Positions 19,851-28,856 of a DNA stretch of 63,684 nucleotides are shown piece by piece. Origin of the DNA: Endozoicomonas sp. G2_1 (GTDB taxonomy: Bacteria; Pseudomonadota; Gammaproteobacteria; Enterobacterales; Alteromonadaceae); contig NZ_JAGHQT010000020.1 in assembly GCF_017744155.1 (NCBI RefSeq), positions 1 through 63,684 on the forward strand, read 5' to 3'. The first letter of the stretch is position 1. Each line of letters begins with the position of its first letter. The notes below the pieces were generated by a model. It made no database searches. It was not told where the DNA came from and saw only the letters and a program-made list of their open reading frames with translations. Position numbers and translations under genes: made by a program.

Positions 19851-20319
19851 TCATTCATGGTATTTTCTTATTACCACAATTTTGCCGTTTTCTATTTCCA
19901 ATACTTCCATCATTCGATGAGTGTATTCAATTGGCTGATTATTTTGTGGGTGAATACCCTTGGCGTAATTTTTATACCTAATAGCAATTGCTGAATGATT
20001 GAATACAAATACATCCAATAGTTCTGCGTTGTAGTCTGTATGGGACCCAAGATAAAACATCATCCCTTTTTTCATTTCCGCTTTGCCATCAGGTAAGCGT
20101 GAATCATCTGTTACCCAGGGTAAATGTGAGTGGCCAACATCATCAGACAGCAACCTCAAGTGATTTTCAATGTCTTGTTCCGAAGCCCCCGGGGCTTGAG
20201 TAGCGACCATTGTGTCGAAATACTTTTGTGCAAGTTCTTTAAGGTCTGTTTTTGTGTCTTCAGCAGATATAGCAGCTGAAACAAGCATTGATAACGCCAG
20301 TAACAGGTATTTTTTTCAT
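19851..20319 (-). CDS. Exported NTF2/SnoaL-like protein, signal peptide frameshifted
   Basis: The body (145 codons from 20288) is an NTF2-like cone fold: YFDTMVATQAPGAS, DIENHLRLLSDDV, and a C-terminal MMEVLEIENGKIVVIRKY. A well-placed ATG at 20319 follows CGGAGTTTATA, but a run of seven A in codons 2-4 shifts the frame. Removing one A would give MKKYLLLALSMLVSAAISA, a normal signal peptide. As read, only an 11-residue remnant of the signal is in frame. Confidence 0.65.
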
Positions 20320-20432
20320 TATAAACTCCGTTTTCAATTAATTTACATAGTGCACTAATACATGACAAATCAGGCTCGCTAAACTAATAAATGAAAAGAA
20401 GCGAATCTTCAGTATTGCAACTTTATCAATTC

Positions 20433-21368
20433 TTAGACCGTGTTCTGATGATAAGCGCCACATCTGGGCAAGAAATTTTCATTCAAAAATTCAATCACTT
20501 CTGTCTGGTAGTCATTTTGAGGTTGAGAATGATTTCCGCCAGGCACCACTATATGTTTAAAGGGGTAACTAAAGCCGTTATCTTTTAATCTTAATATTAC
20601 TTTCTCTGACATTTCTGTCGATGGCCACACCTGATCCTTCTCACCAGAAATTAATAGGATAGGGCCATTAATATCTTCCACTTTTATAAGAGCTCTTTGG
20701 ACAGCGTCAGTATTCGTTAAAGCAATTTCCGAAGCACCTCGAAAATCCCCCATTAAAAGTGATGGTAACATCTCATATGTGAAAGGCACAAAAGGAAGCT
20801 CTTGGTCATTGAACATAAATGACGAAGTTTTCCCGTCTGCGTATAAAGATGGACTAGCAAACACAGTATGACCTCCAGACAATGACACAACTCCATTGAT
20901 TTTTGGGTATTTTGATGCCAACACAAGTGCTAATTCAGCTCCTTTTGAGCCCCCTATCGCCGCTACGCAGTTTGAGTTTATATTTGAGTCATTCAACGCT
21001 AAAGTGATTTCTTCGTAAATCGCATTCAATGAAATTCTATCTAACTCTTTTGGTGTGTCTTCCATACCAAAATAGCCAACAGCTAATACAGCATACCCTT
21101 GATCAATATACTGTTGCCGTTCTGCGACGTTACTGGGCTTTGTTAGGCTGTTTCCGCCCTCACTCCCGCCAAAGTAAACAAGTAAAGGCTGTGCTTTACC
21201 ATCACTTAAAAATAGCTCTGAATTTACTTTGCCATAGTTTAAAGGAAGCTTTGTAGAGTCAAACATCAATGGGATTATAAAGATAAAATACACCAGTACA
21301 CTTAAGATAATTAGCATTACAAAACCAAAGAATTTGCTAATACCTACAACTACCTTGCTTCCCTTCAT
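20433..21368 (-). CDS. Alpha/beta hydrolase, BAAT C-terminal-like
   Basis: 311 residues. An N-terminal membrane anchor (residues 12-33) is followed by a hydrolase domain. The nucleophile region is IGGSKGAELAL near residue 143, the acid is in SGEKDQVWPS, and the histidine in VPGGNHSQP. This resembles the C-terminal domain of bile-acid-CoA:amino acid N-acyltransferases/acyl-CoA thioesterases; in bacteria the substrate is usually unknown. The domain is probably periplasmic. Confidence 0.82.
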   Translation of the reverse strand: MKGSKVVVGISKFFGFVMLIILSVLVYFIFIIPLMFDSTKLPLNYGKVNSELFLSDGKAQPLLVYFGGSEGGNSLTKPSNVAERQQYIDQGYAVLAVGYFGMEDTPKELDRISLNAIYEEITLALNDSNINSNCVAAIGGSKGAELALVLASKYPKINGVVSLSGGHTVFASPSLYADGKTSSFMFNDQELPFVPFTYEMLPSLLMGDFRGASEIALTNTDAVQRALIKVEDINGPILLISGEKDQVWPSTEMSEKVILRLKDNGFSYPFKHIVVPGGNHSQPQNDYQTEVIEFLNENFLPRCGAYHQNTV

Positions 21369-21425
21369 TTAAATCTCCCAACTTCCATGATATCTGTATA
21401 AACACAATACTATTAAACACTTAAA

Positions 21426-21512
21426 ACTACTTAGCACCTCGCTAAGTAGTAAACAATACCGCACGCGATAAGGCAAGCCAACCTATTTTTTGTGCGTTTA
21501 AATAACTGGTTA
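21426..21512 (-). repeat. Degenerate attC (type D-like) with hairpin
   Basis: It contains GCCAACctATTTTTTGT, which matches the type D site at 49756, and ends near GGTTAAG. A perfect 10-bp hairpin (ACTACTTAGC, loop ACCTC, 21426-21450) followed by TTTT on the minus strand could also terminate the upstream kinase gene. Confidence 0.45.
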
Positions 21513-22037
21513 AGACATGTGTTCAAGGATTAAACGCGCAGATTGTTCCGCACATAAAAGGTCAGTATTGACTGAAATAGTATTTTTATTTGAAATTGCT
21601 CCAAAGTCATTCTCGAATAAAACCTTATCTAACTCTATCGGACATTGAAGCTTTTTAGACCCAATACGAGAGTTACCTTTTACTCTATCGGACAAAACTG
21701 CTGCTGAAACATTAAGGTAGATAGGGAGCATTTCACCGCCATAACTTGAAACTATCGACTCCCAGTGATCAACAATATCCATATCTATAGCTTCATCAAA
21801 ACAAAAAGTTACAATTAACCCTTCTATTTTGTTTTGGCATGCTTTCTCTATCGCCAACGTGCGAAGGTTATCGACAAAGTCATAAAAATCACCCTCGCCA
21901 AACTTCGAATAGACTTCAATGGCTACATCTACAGTAAGGTGATTATGGAGAATGTTGTACCCTAGTTCTCTTTTTAAATGAGTCGCCAAGGTTAACTTTC
22001 CCGATGCTGGCGGGCCGTGCAGAACAATTAATTTCAT
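21510..22037 (-). CDS. P-loop kinase-like protein (AAA_33)
   Basis: 175 residues from the ATG at 22037 (MKLIVLHGPPASGK); 22037 lies just after the preceding attC, whereas a longer frame to 22076 would begin inside that attC. Walker A is GPPASGKLT at the extreme N-terminus, as in small-molecule or nucleic-acid kinases. DRVKGNSRIGSKK may be the lid arginine region. The substrate is unknown. Confidence 0.82.
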   Translation of the reverse strand: MKLIVLHGPPASGKLTLATHLKRELGYNILHNHLTVDVAIEVYSKFGEGDFYDFVDNLRTLAIEKACQNKIEGLIVTFCFDEAIDMDIVDHWESIVSSYGGEMLPIYLNVSAAVLSDRVKGNSRIGSKKLQCPIELDKVLFENDFGAISNKNTISVNTDLLCAEQSARLILEHMS

Positions 22038-22046
22038 AAAAAGATC

Positions 22047-22142
22047 TAACGCCTTACTAACGGGCGCATACTTCACGTTGTTAAAATCAGGAGCGCTACG
22101 AGGGAAACTGAGCTTTATTTTTACCGTAAAAGCGCTCGTTAG
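22047..22142 (-). repeat. attC site, type A (partly decayed)
   Basis: Ends TAACGCC and GCTCGTTAG with the type A core AGGAGCGC visible. It belongs to the DUF2059 cassette's upstream neighbour. Confidence 0.75.
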
Positions 22143-22155
22143 CTTTTTATCATAC

Positions 22156-22578
22156 CTATTTTTTTATGTGCTTAAATTCTTTATCCAAGCTTCTAGCCCA
22201 CGCTCTTGAAACACTAAATACTTTTTTTTGAATTGAAGAGTACTGAGTAAGAAATTTTTTACCGGCTTCTGTGCGATAAAATCTCAATATTTCAATAGCT
22301 TCTTCTTCGGTAAAGTTATCTTGATAAATAGGCAGCAGTTGCCTATTCAAACTATCCGCATCCATTTTACTTTCGATAGTGTGCCAAAACTCTTCGCTTT
22401 GATTGGGGTACATAGCTTTTAACTGAGGTAACAGGGCTTTGATAGCATCAATGGACTTTTGTGCCCCACCCTCGATTTCTATCAATTGTATGGCAGTATT
22501 GTCTGACAACTCCTCGGCACTACCAAAAGAAGACGTGACTAATAAGATAGTAGCTATCGAGTACTTTATATAATTCAT
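22156..22578 (-). CDS. Exported DUF2059 protein
   Basis: 140 residues from the ATG at 22578 (MNYIKYSIATILLV), preceded by CGGAACC. The signal peptide ends near FGSA. The body shows the DUF2059 pattern: FTEEEAIEILRFYRTEAGKK followed by a terminal helix. DUF2059 proteins are periplasmic and of unknown function. Confidence 0.85.
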   Translation of the reverse strand: MNYIKYSIATILLVTSSFGSAEELSDNTAIQLIEIEGGAQKSIDAIKALLPQLKAMYPNQSEEFWHTIESKMDADSLNRQLLPIYQDNFTEEEAIEILRFYRTEAGKKFLTQYSSIQKKVFSVSRAWARSLDKEFKHIKK

Positions 22579-22599
22579 AATTGGTTCCGTGACTAAAAA

Positions 22600-22696
22600 C
22601 ATACTTAAGGCCACTAAAGTGGCGAATGGTTAATCTAACTAAAATTAAGAGCGCAAGGATGGCTACAACGCTTTGTTTGTCTCTTTGAAGCAATAG
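22600..22696 (-). repeat. Degenerate attC, type A-like
   Basis: CTAAAATTAaGAGCGCA and a late TTTGTCTCTTTGAAGCaa match the type A core, but both ends are eroded. Confidence 0.45.
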
Positions 22697-23137
22697 CTAT
22701 ATTGCACTATTAACAATACGTGCCGCAATACACTCCGTGCCACCGAATGATCTATGCGACCATTTAGCGTGATTATACAAATGGTTGCCAGATTTTGAAA
22801 CAAGATGAATCCCCTGAATTATTACAGCGTGAAAGCCTGTTTTATCAACTTTTATTTGTGACCTATTAACATTAGGAAGCTCATCACAAACAAATACAAT
22901 ATATGCCCCTACTTCTCTAAATAACCACATAGCAGACGTTTGTTGCCGTATGCTCATACGAGCTTGTTCAATTTGAGTTTTAAAGTCTATACTGCTGTCA
23001 AAATCTATTACTATCAAAACGTATCTAGCTAAACCATTTGTTTTAACCAAACACAATTTTAAGTAGTGATTTATAGGAGTACTATCAGGATAAATTTCTG
23101 GATAAAATGACTTTTCAATATTTCTAACGATGTTCAT
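22697..23137 (-). CDS. Hypothetical protein
   Basis: 146 residues, strong AGGAGAG before the ATG. A mixed alpha/beta protein without signal or membrane segments; the C-terminus is rich in His and aromatic residues (NHLYNHAKWSHRSFGG). Not recognised. Confidence 0.68.
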   Translation of the reverse strand: MNIVRNIEKSFYPEIYPDSTPINHYLKLCLVKTNGLARYVLIVIDFDSSIDFKTQIEQARMSIRQQTSAMWLFREVGAYIVFVCDELPNVNRSQIKVDKTGFHAVIIQGIHLVSKSGNHLYNHAKWSHRSFGGTECIAARIVNSAI

Positions 23138-23239
23138 CTTGCTCTCCTGTGCAATATATCGCCCAATGTTAAAGCAGACAAATGCTAGGCTACTATTTGG
23201 CTCCCGTTGACAAAAGCCATGTTTTTTATTTGACTTGCG

Positions 23240-23464
23240 CTATTTGAGGGTGAAATATTTCTGTAACGCATCCAAAATTGCCTTGTCAAAAATACTTTTC
23301 CCGACATGTGCATTTACCGCTGTAGCTTTTGTAAGTTTTAACCGTTCACTTGGGATCATAGATATCGCGTAATCGCTACCAGTTAATAGTTTGGCGGCAT
23401 CAAGAAAGTCATTTATGTTTACCAGTTCGTTTACATAGTTACGAGAACCGAAAATAACCGGCAA
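23240..23464 (-). CDS. Small hypothetical protein, possibly 5'-truncated
   Basis: 74 residues from a TTG at 23464. The frame stays open upstream for ten more codons (KTVLLPVIFGSRNY) without ATG or GTG near a ribosome-binding site, so the true start was perhaps lost. Not recognised. Confidence 0.45.
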   Translation of the reverse strand: MPVIFGSRNYVNELVNINDFLDAAKLLTGSDYAISMIPSERLKLTKATAVNAHVGKSIFDKAILDALQKYFTLK

Positions 23465-23499
23465 TAATACTGTTTTAACCTGAATGCTTATACCTGACT

Positions 23500-23590
23500 A
23501 AAGCCCTTGTAAGGAGCCATAGTTTGCTAAAAGCTAAGCCAAAGCAGAACCGAGCACGCGGCTGGCTATCCTGTTTTAATGGACATGTCA
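23500..23590 (-). repeat. Degenerate attC, type C-like
   Basis: TAAAGCCCTTGTAAGGaGC and a central AACCGAGC match type C; the GTTA end is lost. Confidence 0.5.
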
Positions 23591-23595
23591 AACGA

Positions 23596-24030
23596 CTATA
23601 ATTCTTTAATCTTTAAATGTACTATTGAATGACTTCCCTTATTGAAAAAAGTATTTCCATCACGTTCGCCTTCTTCACAAGTTATTTCGTAATTTTTAGC
23701 GGCTTCTAGTCTAAAGTATGCCGATGGGCTCGCTTGGTACCATTGGTTTTTACAAAAAACATGGAAATAATACGTGCCCGGTGGAAGAGATATATCATTT
23801 ATGTATGTACTACCAATTCGCCTTTTCGTTAACTCATTATTATCTAAATCATATATATATAAAATCCAAGCACTGTAATCTGCTGTATAGATAAACAACT
23901 CTCCAGAATCACTAAAAACACGAGACAAACTCTTTTTGTCTAATTCGTCAGGGTTATAAACTTGAGGAGTTGCGCACCCAGTAAGAATAATTAAGAGCGC
24001 AATTGTTAACTGTTTCAGTAAGATTTTCAT
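23596..24030 (-). CDS. Lipoprotein, DUF2846-like
   Basis: 144 residues from the ATG at 24030 (MKILLKQLTIALLI); lipobox LTGC. The mature region (GELFIYTADYSAWILYIYDL, then SLPPGTYYFHVFC) has the strand pattern of DUF2846-type envelope lipoproteins. It is similar in layout to the cassette lipoprotein at 56508. Confidence 0.72.
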   Translation of the reverse strand: MKILLKQLTIALLIILTGCATPQVYNPDELDKKSLSRVFSDSGELFIYTADYSAWILYIYDLDNNELTKRRIGSTYINDISLPPGTYYFHVFCKNQWYQASPSAYFRLEAAKNYEITCEEGERDGNTFFNKGSHSIVHLKIKEL

Positions 24031-24142
24031 CTTTATCGTCCAACCCCTCATAAGGGAAAATAATTAATTGAGTGAAAACTAACAGCGCAACAACAGAGGT
24101 TTACGTTTATTCGTCGCCTTAAAACGTCTTTTGGCATGAAGG

Positions 24143-24496
24143 CTAATTAACACTTAGTTGTGGTAGCCCAAACTCAATTTCCAAGTCTGAGAACCGCTCT
24201 TTAGTGTATGGGCCGAAAACGAACTCATTATGTTCTGCAAATTTGTGATCGTTAACTTTATCTATATAGAAGTATGAGCACGATTGTTCTGGGCAGGCAT
24301 ATACTGAAATATACTTATCGTTAGATGATATATATTTGGGCTCGAGTACACGACTAATATAAGCGCCTTCGCCTAATGAGTAGCCTAACGTTTTTGTTCC
24401 ATCTATATAATAAACCTCATAAGGAAGTTCTTGCCAGGTAGGAGAACAAGCGACTATTAGTAATAGCATTGAAAATACTCTTAAAACTTCCCTCAC
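24143..24496 (-). CDS. Lipoprotein, unknown function
   Basis: 117 residues with lipobox IVAC. The mature part has two more cysteines (YACPEQSCSYF). Not recognised. Remnants of type A attC sequence flank it (about 24046-24140 and 24510-24610) but are too eroded to list separately. Confidence 0.65.
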   Translation of the reverse strand: MREVLRVFSMLLLIVACSPTWQELPYEVYYIDGTKTLGYSLGEGAYISRVLEPKYISSNDKYISVYACPEQSCSYFYIDKVNDHKFAEHNEFVFGPYTKERFSDLEIEFGLPQLSVN

Positions 24497-24626
24497 GTGC
24501 TCTCTCCAAAATTAAGAGCTAATATATTGTTAGCAAAAACAAAGCGCGCCATGGCTGGCACTAACCATTATGTATCCAATAAAAGCGCCTGATGTTTTAT
24601 CTTAGCTAACAACCTCGCAACTATTG

Positions 24627-25337
24627 CTAGCTATTGATTAACTGAGGGTTTGCTTTATGCAGTGCACTAATTTGTTCATCTGGCCACCACTCGGCTATAT
24701 CAACACGTTTCAGGTAAGGTAAGTTATGCAATGGCTCAAGACTTTTATCAAATACTCTTGTATTTACAAGAGTAAGACGTTCTAAGTTAGTTAAGCTCTG
24801 AATTGGAGATAGTGTATCTAATTTTTGAGTTGTCCACATACTGCCGTTTAAGCCAAGTACCCTGAGTTTTTTTAATTGAGAAAGCGCTCCAATATCTGAA
24901 ATATTCTTTATATTTTCAAATTCTAACCACTTTAGATTAGTCAATTGTTCAACTCCACTCAAAGTTTCTAATTGGGTAGAGCTACCTAAATTAAAGTAAA
25001 CTAAATTACATAATTTTCTGAAGTCGATATGTTTTATACTAGAGTGCTTTATTGAAAGTCCCTTCAAATTAGGCATACTACAAATTGCATCAAAAAGGGT
25101 TTGGTTAACTTTTGGCGCTACCCATAACATTTCCACACTTTCTAAGGTTGGTAATATTTTGCTCCATCCATCCCTTACTTTTTTTTCTTGATATGCACTT
25201 AAACCTAATTTAGTGGAGGGGCCACTTAAGATAAGCCGGTCATCATCAAAATCGTCTTTGATGTAAAACTGCTCTTCAGGTTTATCTAAAATCCATTCAT
25301 AACCCAAATAATTAGCTTCATTCCAATTGATTGACAA
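24627..25337 (-). CDS. Leucine-rich repeat protein
   Basis: 236 residues, cytoplasmic (no signal). From residue 85 there are about six LRR units, for example MPNLKGLSIKHSSIKHID, LTNLKWLEFENIKNISD and LTNLERLTLVNTRVFD. LRRs usually bind proteins; the partner is unknown. LRR proteins are known as cassette cargo. Confidence 0.8.
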   Translation of the reverse strand: MSINWNEANYLGYEWILDKPEEQFYIKDDFDDDRLILSGPSTKLGLSAYQEKKVRDGWSKILPTLESVEMLWVAPKVNQTLFDAICSMPNLKGLSIKHSSIKHIDFRKLCNLVYFNLGSSTQLETLSGVEQLTNLKWLEFENIKNISDIGALSQLKKLRVLGLNGSMWTTQKLDTLSPIQSLTNLERLTLVNTRVFDKSLEPLHNLPYLKRVDIAEWWPDEQISALHKANPQLINS

Positions 25338-25358
25338 GTACTTAGTCTCCTAAAAACA

Positions 25359-25458
25359 TAGCGCCCTTTATATGCGATGATAAACTTTTGACTGAATTGT
25401 GTTATTAACAAGCAAAAAAGAGCCAAACTTTAGCCGTTCTGGTGTAACAGCTAGTTAG
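25359..25458 (-). repeat. attC site, type C (decayed)
   Basis: Begins TAGCGCCCT, retains AGCCAAACTTTAGC and ends AGCTAGTTAG. Confidence 0.7.
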
Positions 25459-25694
25459 ACAAATTCCTTAGCCACCTTCACCATATTATTAACAAATAAA
25501 TTTTGCTCATCTGTTTTACAAAGAAGAGCTAATTGATTCAAGTGTATTAAGCTGTCGCACCAACTAATTGATAAATCAATATCCAGAGACAAATTGGTTA
25601 GTATAGGTTTATTAAACTTTACATTGAAAGGATGACAAATGGGAAATATTAACGCAAATCGATCAAGGCTTTGAGCTTGAAAAGAAATAGACAT
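25455..25694 (-). CDS. Small hypothetical protein
   Basis: 79 residues from the ATG at 25694, which follows a perfect GGAGG (GGAGGTAGCATG); a longer frame to 25745 lacks this. No signal peptide. The sequence begins MSISFQAQSLDRFAL and looks like the metal- or substrate-free remainder of a small alpha/beta domain. Not recognised. Confidence 0.62.
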   Translation of the reverse strand: MSISFQAQSLDRFALIFPICHPFNVKFNKPILTNLSLDIDLSISWCDSLIHLNQLALLCKTDEQNLFVNNMVKVAKEFV

Positions 25695-25776
25695 GCTACC
25701 TCCATCTCTTAATATTTCAGTGTCTATGATTAACGTTGCTAGCATCTGGCCTTACTCAATTAACGTCTCACCTCAG

Positions 25777-26298
25777 TCATTTGTTGGCTTTCGAGTAATA
25801 TTCATTAAAAACTCGTTTACCGTTTCGGCTGTAAAAAAAGTAATAGAAAGATGACGGAGCCAACAAGAAATAAAACAATGCAGACCACCAAACTAATGGA
25901 CTATTATTTGGAATAATAAAAATACGAACTAATATAGAAGCTAAAAATAAGCTCGCTATTACTATTAAGCTATTCCTAGCCCAACGATCATTCCAAATAT
26001 GGGTGAGCAATTTTATATTATTAATAGTTACTACTACTGCCATCCCTAAAAGAATGACTAAAGATTCATGCCTGCCGTTTACGGCGTAGATTGCCGCAAA
26101 AAAAGGAATAAAGAAGTATACAAACAAAGAATTTGAATATTGCTCTTTCGCTTTCTTTTTTTTGAAACCCTCTGGGTTTATGTGTTTTTCAATATCTTCT
26201 GATCCAGCATTAGCCGGGCAACCGCAAAACTGACACTGATCAAAATTGGGTTCATTGCCTGTCTGGCAGGCTTGACATGTCCATCTATACCCTGACAT
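25777..26298 (-). CDS. Zinc-ribbon membrane protein
   Basis: 173 residues. An N-terminal RanBP2-type zinc finger (WTCQACQTGNEPNFDQCQFC, Cys 8, 11, 22, 25) is followed by a lysine-rich linker and about five membrane segments. The same layout (zinc ribbon plus membrane domain) recurs at 28857 and 43894. Function unknown. Confidence 0.75.
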   Translation of the reverse strand: MSGYRWTCQACQTGNEPNFDQCQFCGCPANAGSEDIEKHINPEGFKKKKAKEQYSNSLFVYFFIPFFAAIYAVNGRHESLVILLGMAVVVTINNIKLLTHIWNDRWARNSLIVIASLFLASILVRIFIIPNNSPLVWWSALFYFLLAPSSFYYFFYSRNGKRVFNEYYSKANK

Positions 26299-26319
26299 TT
26301 TGCTCCACCCTCAAAAAGA

Positions 26320-26418
26320 AGCTATCACTTGCTTAACTGGTAGGTAATTAGCTTATCAAAAATTAAGTGCGCTACAACATGAACTGACTTTTACTTGTTC
26401 CGTTACAGCGCGTGTTAC
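26320..26418 (-). repeat. Degenerate attC, type A-like
   Basis: GCTTAACtGG, AATTAGCTTAtC and GTTACAGCGCgTGTTA match type A with many changes. Confidence 0.55.
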
Positions 26419-26695
26419 AAAGCACGTTATCCCTTGTTATACCGCTTGTTTTTTAGAGTTATGGCTATTAATAGAAGAAACTTTCATAGCCCAAAGGGCT
26501 TAACCTCTTAGTTTGATTTCAGTCAACTACCGCTCTATCGTCAATTATTATCCTTTTGTATGAAGCCGACAGCTCAACGTAAGGAGTCAACAAGCTGTAA
26601 ATTTCCTCATTCGTTGACCATTAAAACTTAATTTCCAATGGTTTAAGATTAATTTCTTACCTGTAAAATAACGGTGTTGGCAGTACCATTTATAC
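26419..26695. other. Gene-free stretch
   Basis: 277 bp (about 400 with the adjoining attC) without a convincing ORF. Probably a dead cassette. Confidence 0.4.
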
Positions 26696-26878
26696 CTATG
26701 CCATTTTATACAAAAAATATAAAAAGCCAGCAAAACCCAAAATACCAATGATAACAATTAAGGTAAGTGTTTTTGATTTTTGCATAGAACTCAACAGCGC
26801 AATCTCTGGCTGCATACGAACAAGATCGATTTTGTCAGAGGATTCTTTAAATTCAGGGTTATTGCGCTTGTGTTCCAT
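26696..26878 (-). CDS. Single-TM cassette protein, family 2 (copy 1)
   Basis: 60 residues: a charged N-terminus with the conserved block DLVRM, then SKTLTLIVIIGILGFAGF as one membrane helix ending in FLYKMA. It is a paralog of 45458-45646. Function unknown; short single-TM proteins of this size can be toxins or membrane-complex subunits. Confidence 0.72.
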   Translation of the reverse strand: MEHKRNNPEFKESSDKIDLVRMQPEIALLSSMQKSKTLTLIVIIGILGFAGFLYFLYKMA

Positions 26879-26904
26879 CGAAACTATCCATATCTATTTA
26901 CTGT

Positions 26905-26998
26905 GAACGTCTTACTACAGGGCGAAAATGCTCGGCTACAATTATGAGCTAATCTAATCAAGCCAAGCATTTTGGGACCGATGTAGTCTTCCTGTTAG
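26905..26998 (-). repeat. Degenerate attC, type B-like
   Basis: AATGCTcGGCTA...AGCCAAGCatTTtgg pairing is retained; ends CCTGTTAG. Confidence 0.55.
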
Positions 26999-27615
26999 CC
27001 CTGTTTCTGCAAGGTCGTTGTAACAGCCTCGGCTCCTATTAACATGGAGCCGCTGACCTTATTAAAAATTTTTTGAGACTTTAATGATTTAATGTTACTT
27101 CGAAGATAACTAGAAAAAACTGAGTAGAAGGTGGCACTGAGCACAGACACTACTAAAAACGAAAAACCCATTATTAACATTTGCGGTAATGCATCTTTAC
27201 TTGTATTTATGAACAATGGAAAGAAAGCAATAAAGAAAACTATCCCTTTTGGATTTAATGCAGTAACAATTAGCGCCTCTCTAAATACTTTACTGCCTCT
27301 ATTCTCTTTTTTGCTAGGATCTTCCAAATTAGGCACAGTACGCCAAGCTTTAAAGCCTAGATACACCAAGTATCCTGAAGCAATCCATTTGAAAACACTA
27401 AATAGCGCCGAAGATGTTGCCAATAAAGCCCCTAAGCCAGCAAAAGATATGCTCATTGCGATGATATCACCGGAAAGAACCCCGGTTACCACAGGAATTA
27501 CTGATTTTTTTCCGTGGTTTAAGGATTGTCCCATAACAAGGAAAACAGTTGGTCCAGGGATAAAACACAACATCATTGATGCTAAGACAAAGGAAACCCA
27601 CACTTCGATACTCAT
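26995..27615 (-). CDS. LysE/RhtB family exporter
   Basis: A 206-residue amino-acid exporter with six membrane segments. The family signature CFIPGPTVFLVMGQSLNHG is at the N-terminus and ALNPKGIVFFIAFFP in the middle. RhtB-type proteins export threonine, homoserine or similar. AGGAG precedes the ATG. It is one of the few clearly metabolic cassettes. Confidence 0.92.
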   Translation of the reverse strand: MSIEVWVSFVLASMMLCFIPGPTVFLVMGQSLNHGKKSVIPVVTGVLSGDIIAMSISFAGLGALLATSSALFSVFKWIASGYLVYLGFKAWRTVPNLEDPSKKENRGSKVFREALIVTALNPKGIVFFIAFFPLFINTSKDALPQMLIMGFSFLVVSVLSATFYSVFSSYLRSNIKSLKSQKIFNKVSGSMLIGAEAVTTTLQKQG

Positions 27616-27632
27616 AACTGCTCCTTGATTGC

Positions 27633-27724
27633 TAACGCCTTAATAATTTTCCAAAATCGTCAACTAACATTGGCGAAACACGAGTGCAGACAACCGTTAT
27701 GTGTACGACTTTATTGGCTTGTTG
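27633..27724 (-). repeat. attC site (decayed, type B/D-like)
   Basis: Begins TAACGCCTTAATAA and ends TTTATTGGCTTGTTGG; the outer arms pair (TTAATAA/TTATTGG-like). The centre is diverged. Confidence 0.65.
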
Positions 27725-27747
27725 GGTAAACTGAGCACTATTATCTA

Positions 27748-27993
27748 CTATCTACCTTTCATAGCAGAGGTAACAATTTCATCGATAACACAATCAAGCT
27801 GTTCTTCAGTTAACTCCATCTCTTTAGAAACTATATCGTAATATCTGGAGCCAACACCTTTGTAATGCTCACGCATTTTCTTTGAGTCAATCGCCTTTGC
27901 TTCTTCAAGCGCACAAAAAGAACGATTAAAACCATGCTGTATTGCTGTACGCACAATATCCTTAATTTGCTTCTTTAGCTCGTCACCATTCAT
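27748..27993 (-). CDS. Small helical protein
   Basis: 81 residues, entirely helical and charged (MNGDELKKQIKDIVRTAIQ start, VIDEIVTSAMKGR end). Cytoplasmic. Not recognised. Confidence 0.65.
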   Translation of the reverse strand: MNGDELKKQIKDIVRTAIQHGFNRSFCALEEAKAIDSKKMREHYKGVGSRYYDIVSKEMELTEEQLDCVIDEIVTSAMKGR

Positions 27994-28005
27994 GTCAACT
28001 ATTCA

Positions 28006-28102
28006 CCTGCGCCTCAGATAGGAGGCTGATAATGTTTGGCTAAAAACTCAAGCGAAGCGGACTAAACCAAGCTTTACCAGTCCCTCTTTATTGGCTTGCT
28101 AG
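28006..28102 (-). repeat. attC site, type B (decayed)
   Basis: GGCTGATAATGTTTGGCTA, AAGCGAAGCGGA and TTTATTGGCTTGCTAG are conserved. Confidence 0.75.
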
Positions 28103-28109
28103 CGGCATT

Positions 28110-28457
28110 TTAGCGCACCGCTGTAACAGTTATTTCAATTAACACATCACCTTCGAGGTCTACACCTAAGCAAGCACGTTGAGGCCAATTTTGAGGGTTA
28201 TTACCAAACCAATCACACCAAACTGAGTCCATTGATTGTTTAGAGTTCATATCCGCGATGTAAACTTGAGCGGATACAATTTTAGTTTTGTCACTACCAA
28301 GCTCGACTAGATTCTCTTGAATTGTCTCCAGAGTCAATTGAGTCTGGCCCTTTATGTCCAAAGACGTATCTGATGATGTGGCTACTGTCCAAACTAGATC
28401 TTTATACGCGGAAGATTTATTTCGCCCTTCGTAAATACCTCTTTTTCTCTCAATCAT
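28110..28457 (-). CDS. RidA/YjgF family protein
   Basis: 115 residues covering the whole RidA fold. The C-terminal motif QRACLGVDLEGDVLIEITVTAV contains the arginine that RidA enzymes use to bind the imine/enamine substrate carboxylate. RidA deaminates reactive 2-aminoacrylate-type intermediates; some subfamilies have other roles. Cytoplasmic. Confidence 0.88.
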   Translation of the reverse strand: MIERKRGIYEGRNKSSAYKDLVWTVATSSDTSLDIKGQTQLTLETIQENLVELGSDKTKIVSAQVYIADMNSKQSMDSVWCDWFGNNPQNWPQRACLGVDLEGDVLIEITVTAVR

Positions 28458-28476
28458 CGATTCAACCTTGTCCTGC

Positions 28477-28568
28477 TAACGCTTTACTATACTGAAAAGA
28501 ACCTTGTGGCGACGATACCCGACAAAGCAAGGCTAGCCAACAGTTTTTTGTCCTTCAAAGCAATTTGT
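28477..28568 (-). repeat. Degenerate attC, type D
   Basis: TAACGCtTTA start and AGCCAACaGTTTTTTGTCCTT match the well-preserved type D site at 49756. Confidence 0.6.
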
Positions 28569-28596
28569 GATGGCTCGTCCTGCTTTACTACTTACA

Positions 28597-28746
28597 TTAG
28601 TGCTCCGCAAACTCAATCCACTTTGAATTTTTACGAATATAAAGCTGTTTAGTAATCAAGTGATCTCCATTGTCCCATACTTGATTAATTATTTTGTTTA
28701 GTTCCTCGATTGTCGAATCTACATTGGAATATCCAAATATAATCAT
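28597..28746 (-). CDS. Very small hypothetical protein
   Basis: 49 residues (MIIFGYSNVDSTIEEL start, KWIEFAEH end), lying alone between two decayed attC sites, which is the layout of a real cassette. No strong ribosome-binding site. It may be a shortened remnant of a larger gene. Confidence 0.45.
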   Translation of the reverse strand: MIIFGYSNVDSTIEELNKIINQVWDNGDHLITKQLYIRKNSKWIEFAEH

Positions 28747-28747
28747 G

Positions 28748-28838
28748 TCTCTGGCAGGAGCTTACAATATTTGGCTGAAATGTGCGGCGAAGAAAAACCG
28801 AGCGAGAATTTAGTCGTATCTCTTTAACAACTTATTGT
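28748..28838 (-). repeat. Degenerate attC, type C-like
   Basis: TTTGGCTGAAATGTGcgGCGAAG and TTTAACAaCTTaTTG match type C. Confidence 0.55.
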
Positions 28839-28856
28839 GTGTTATTGGAGCTAAGC

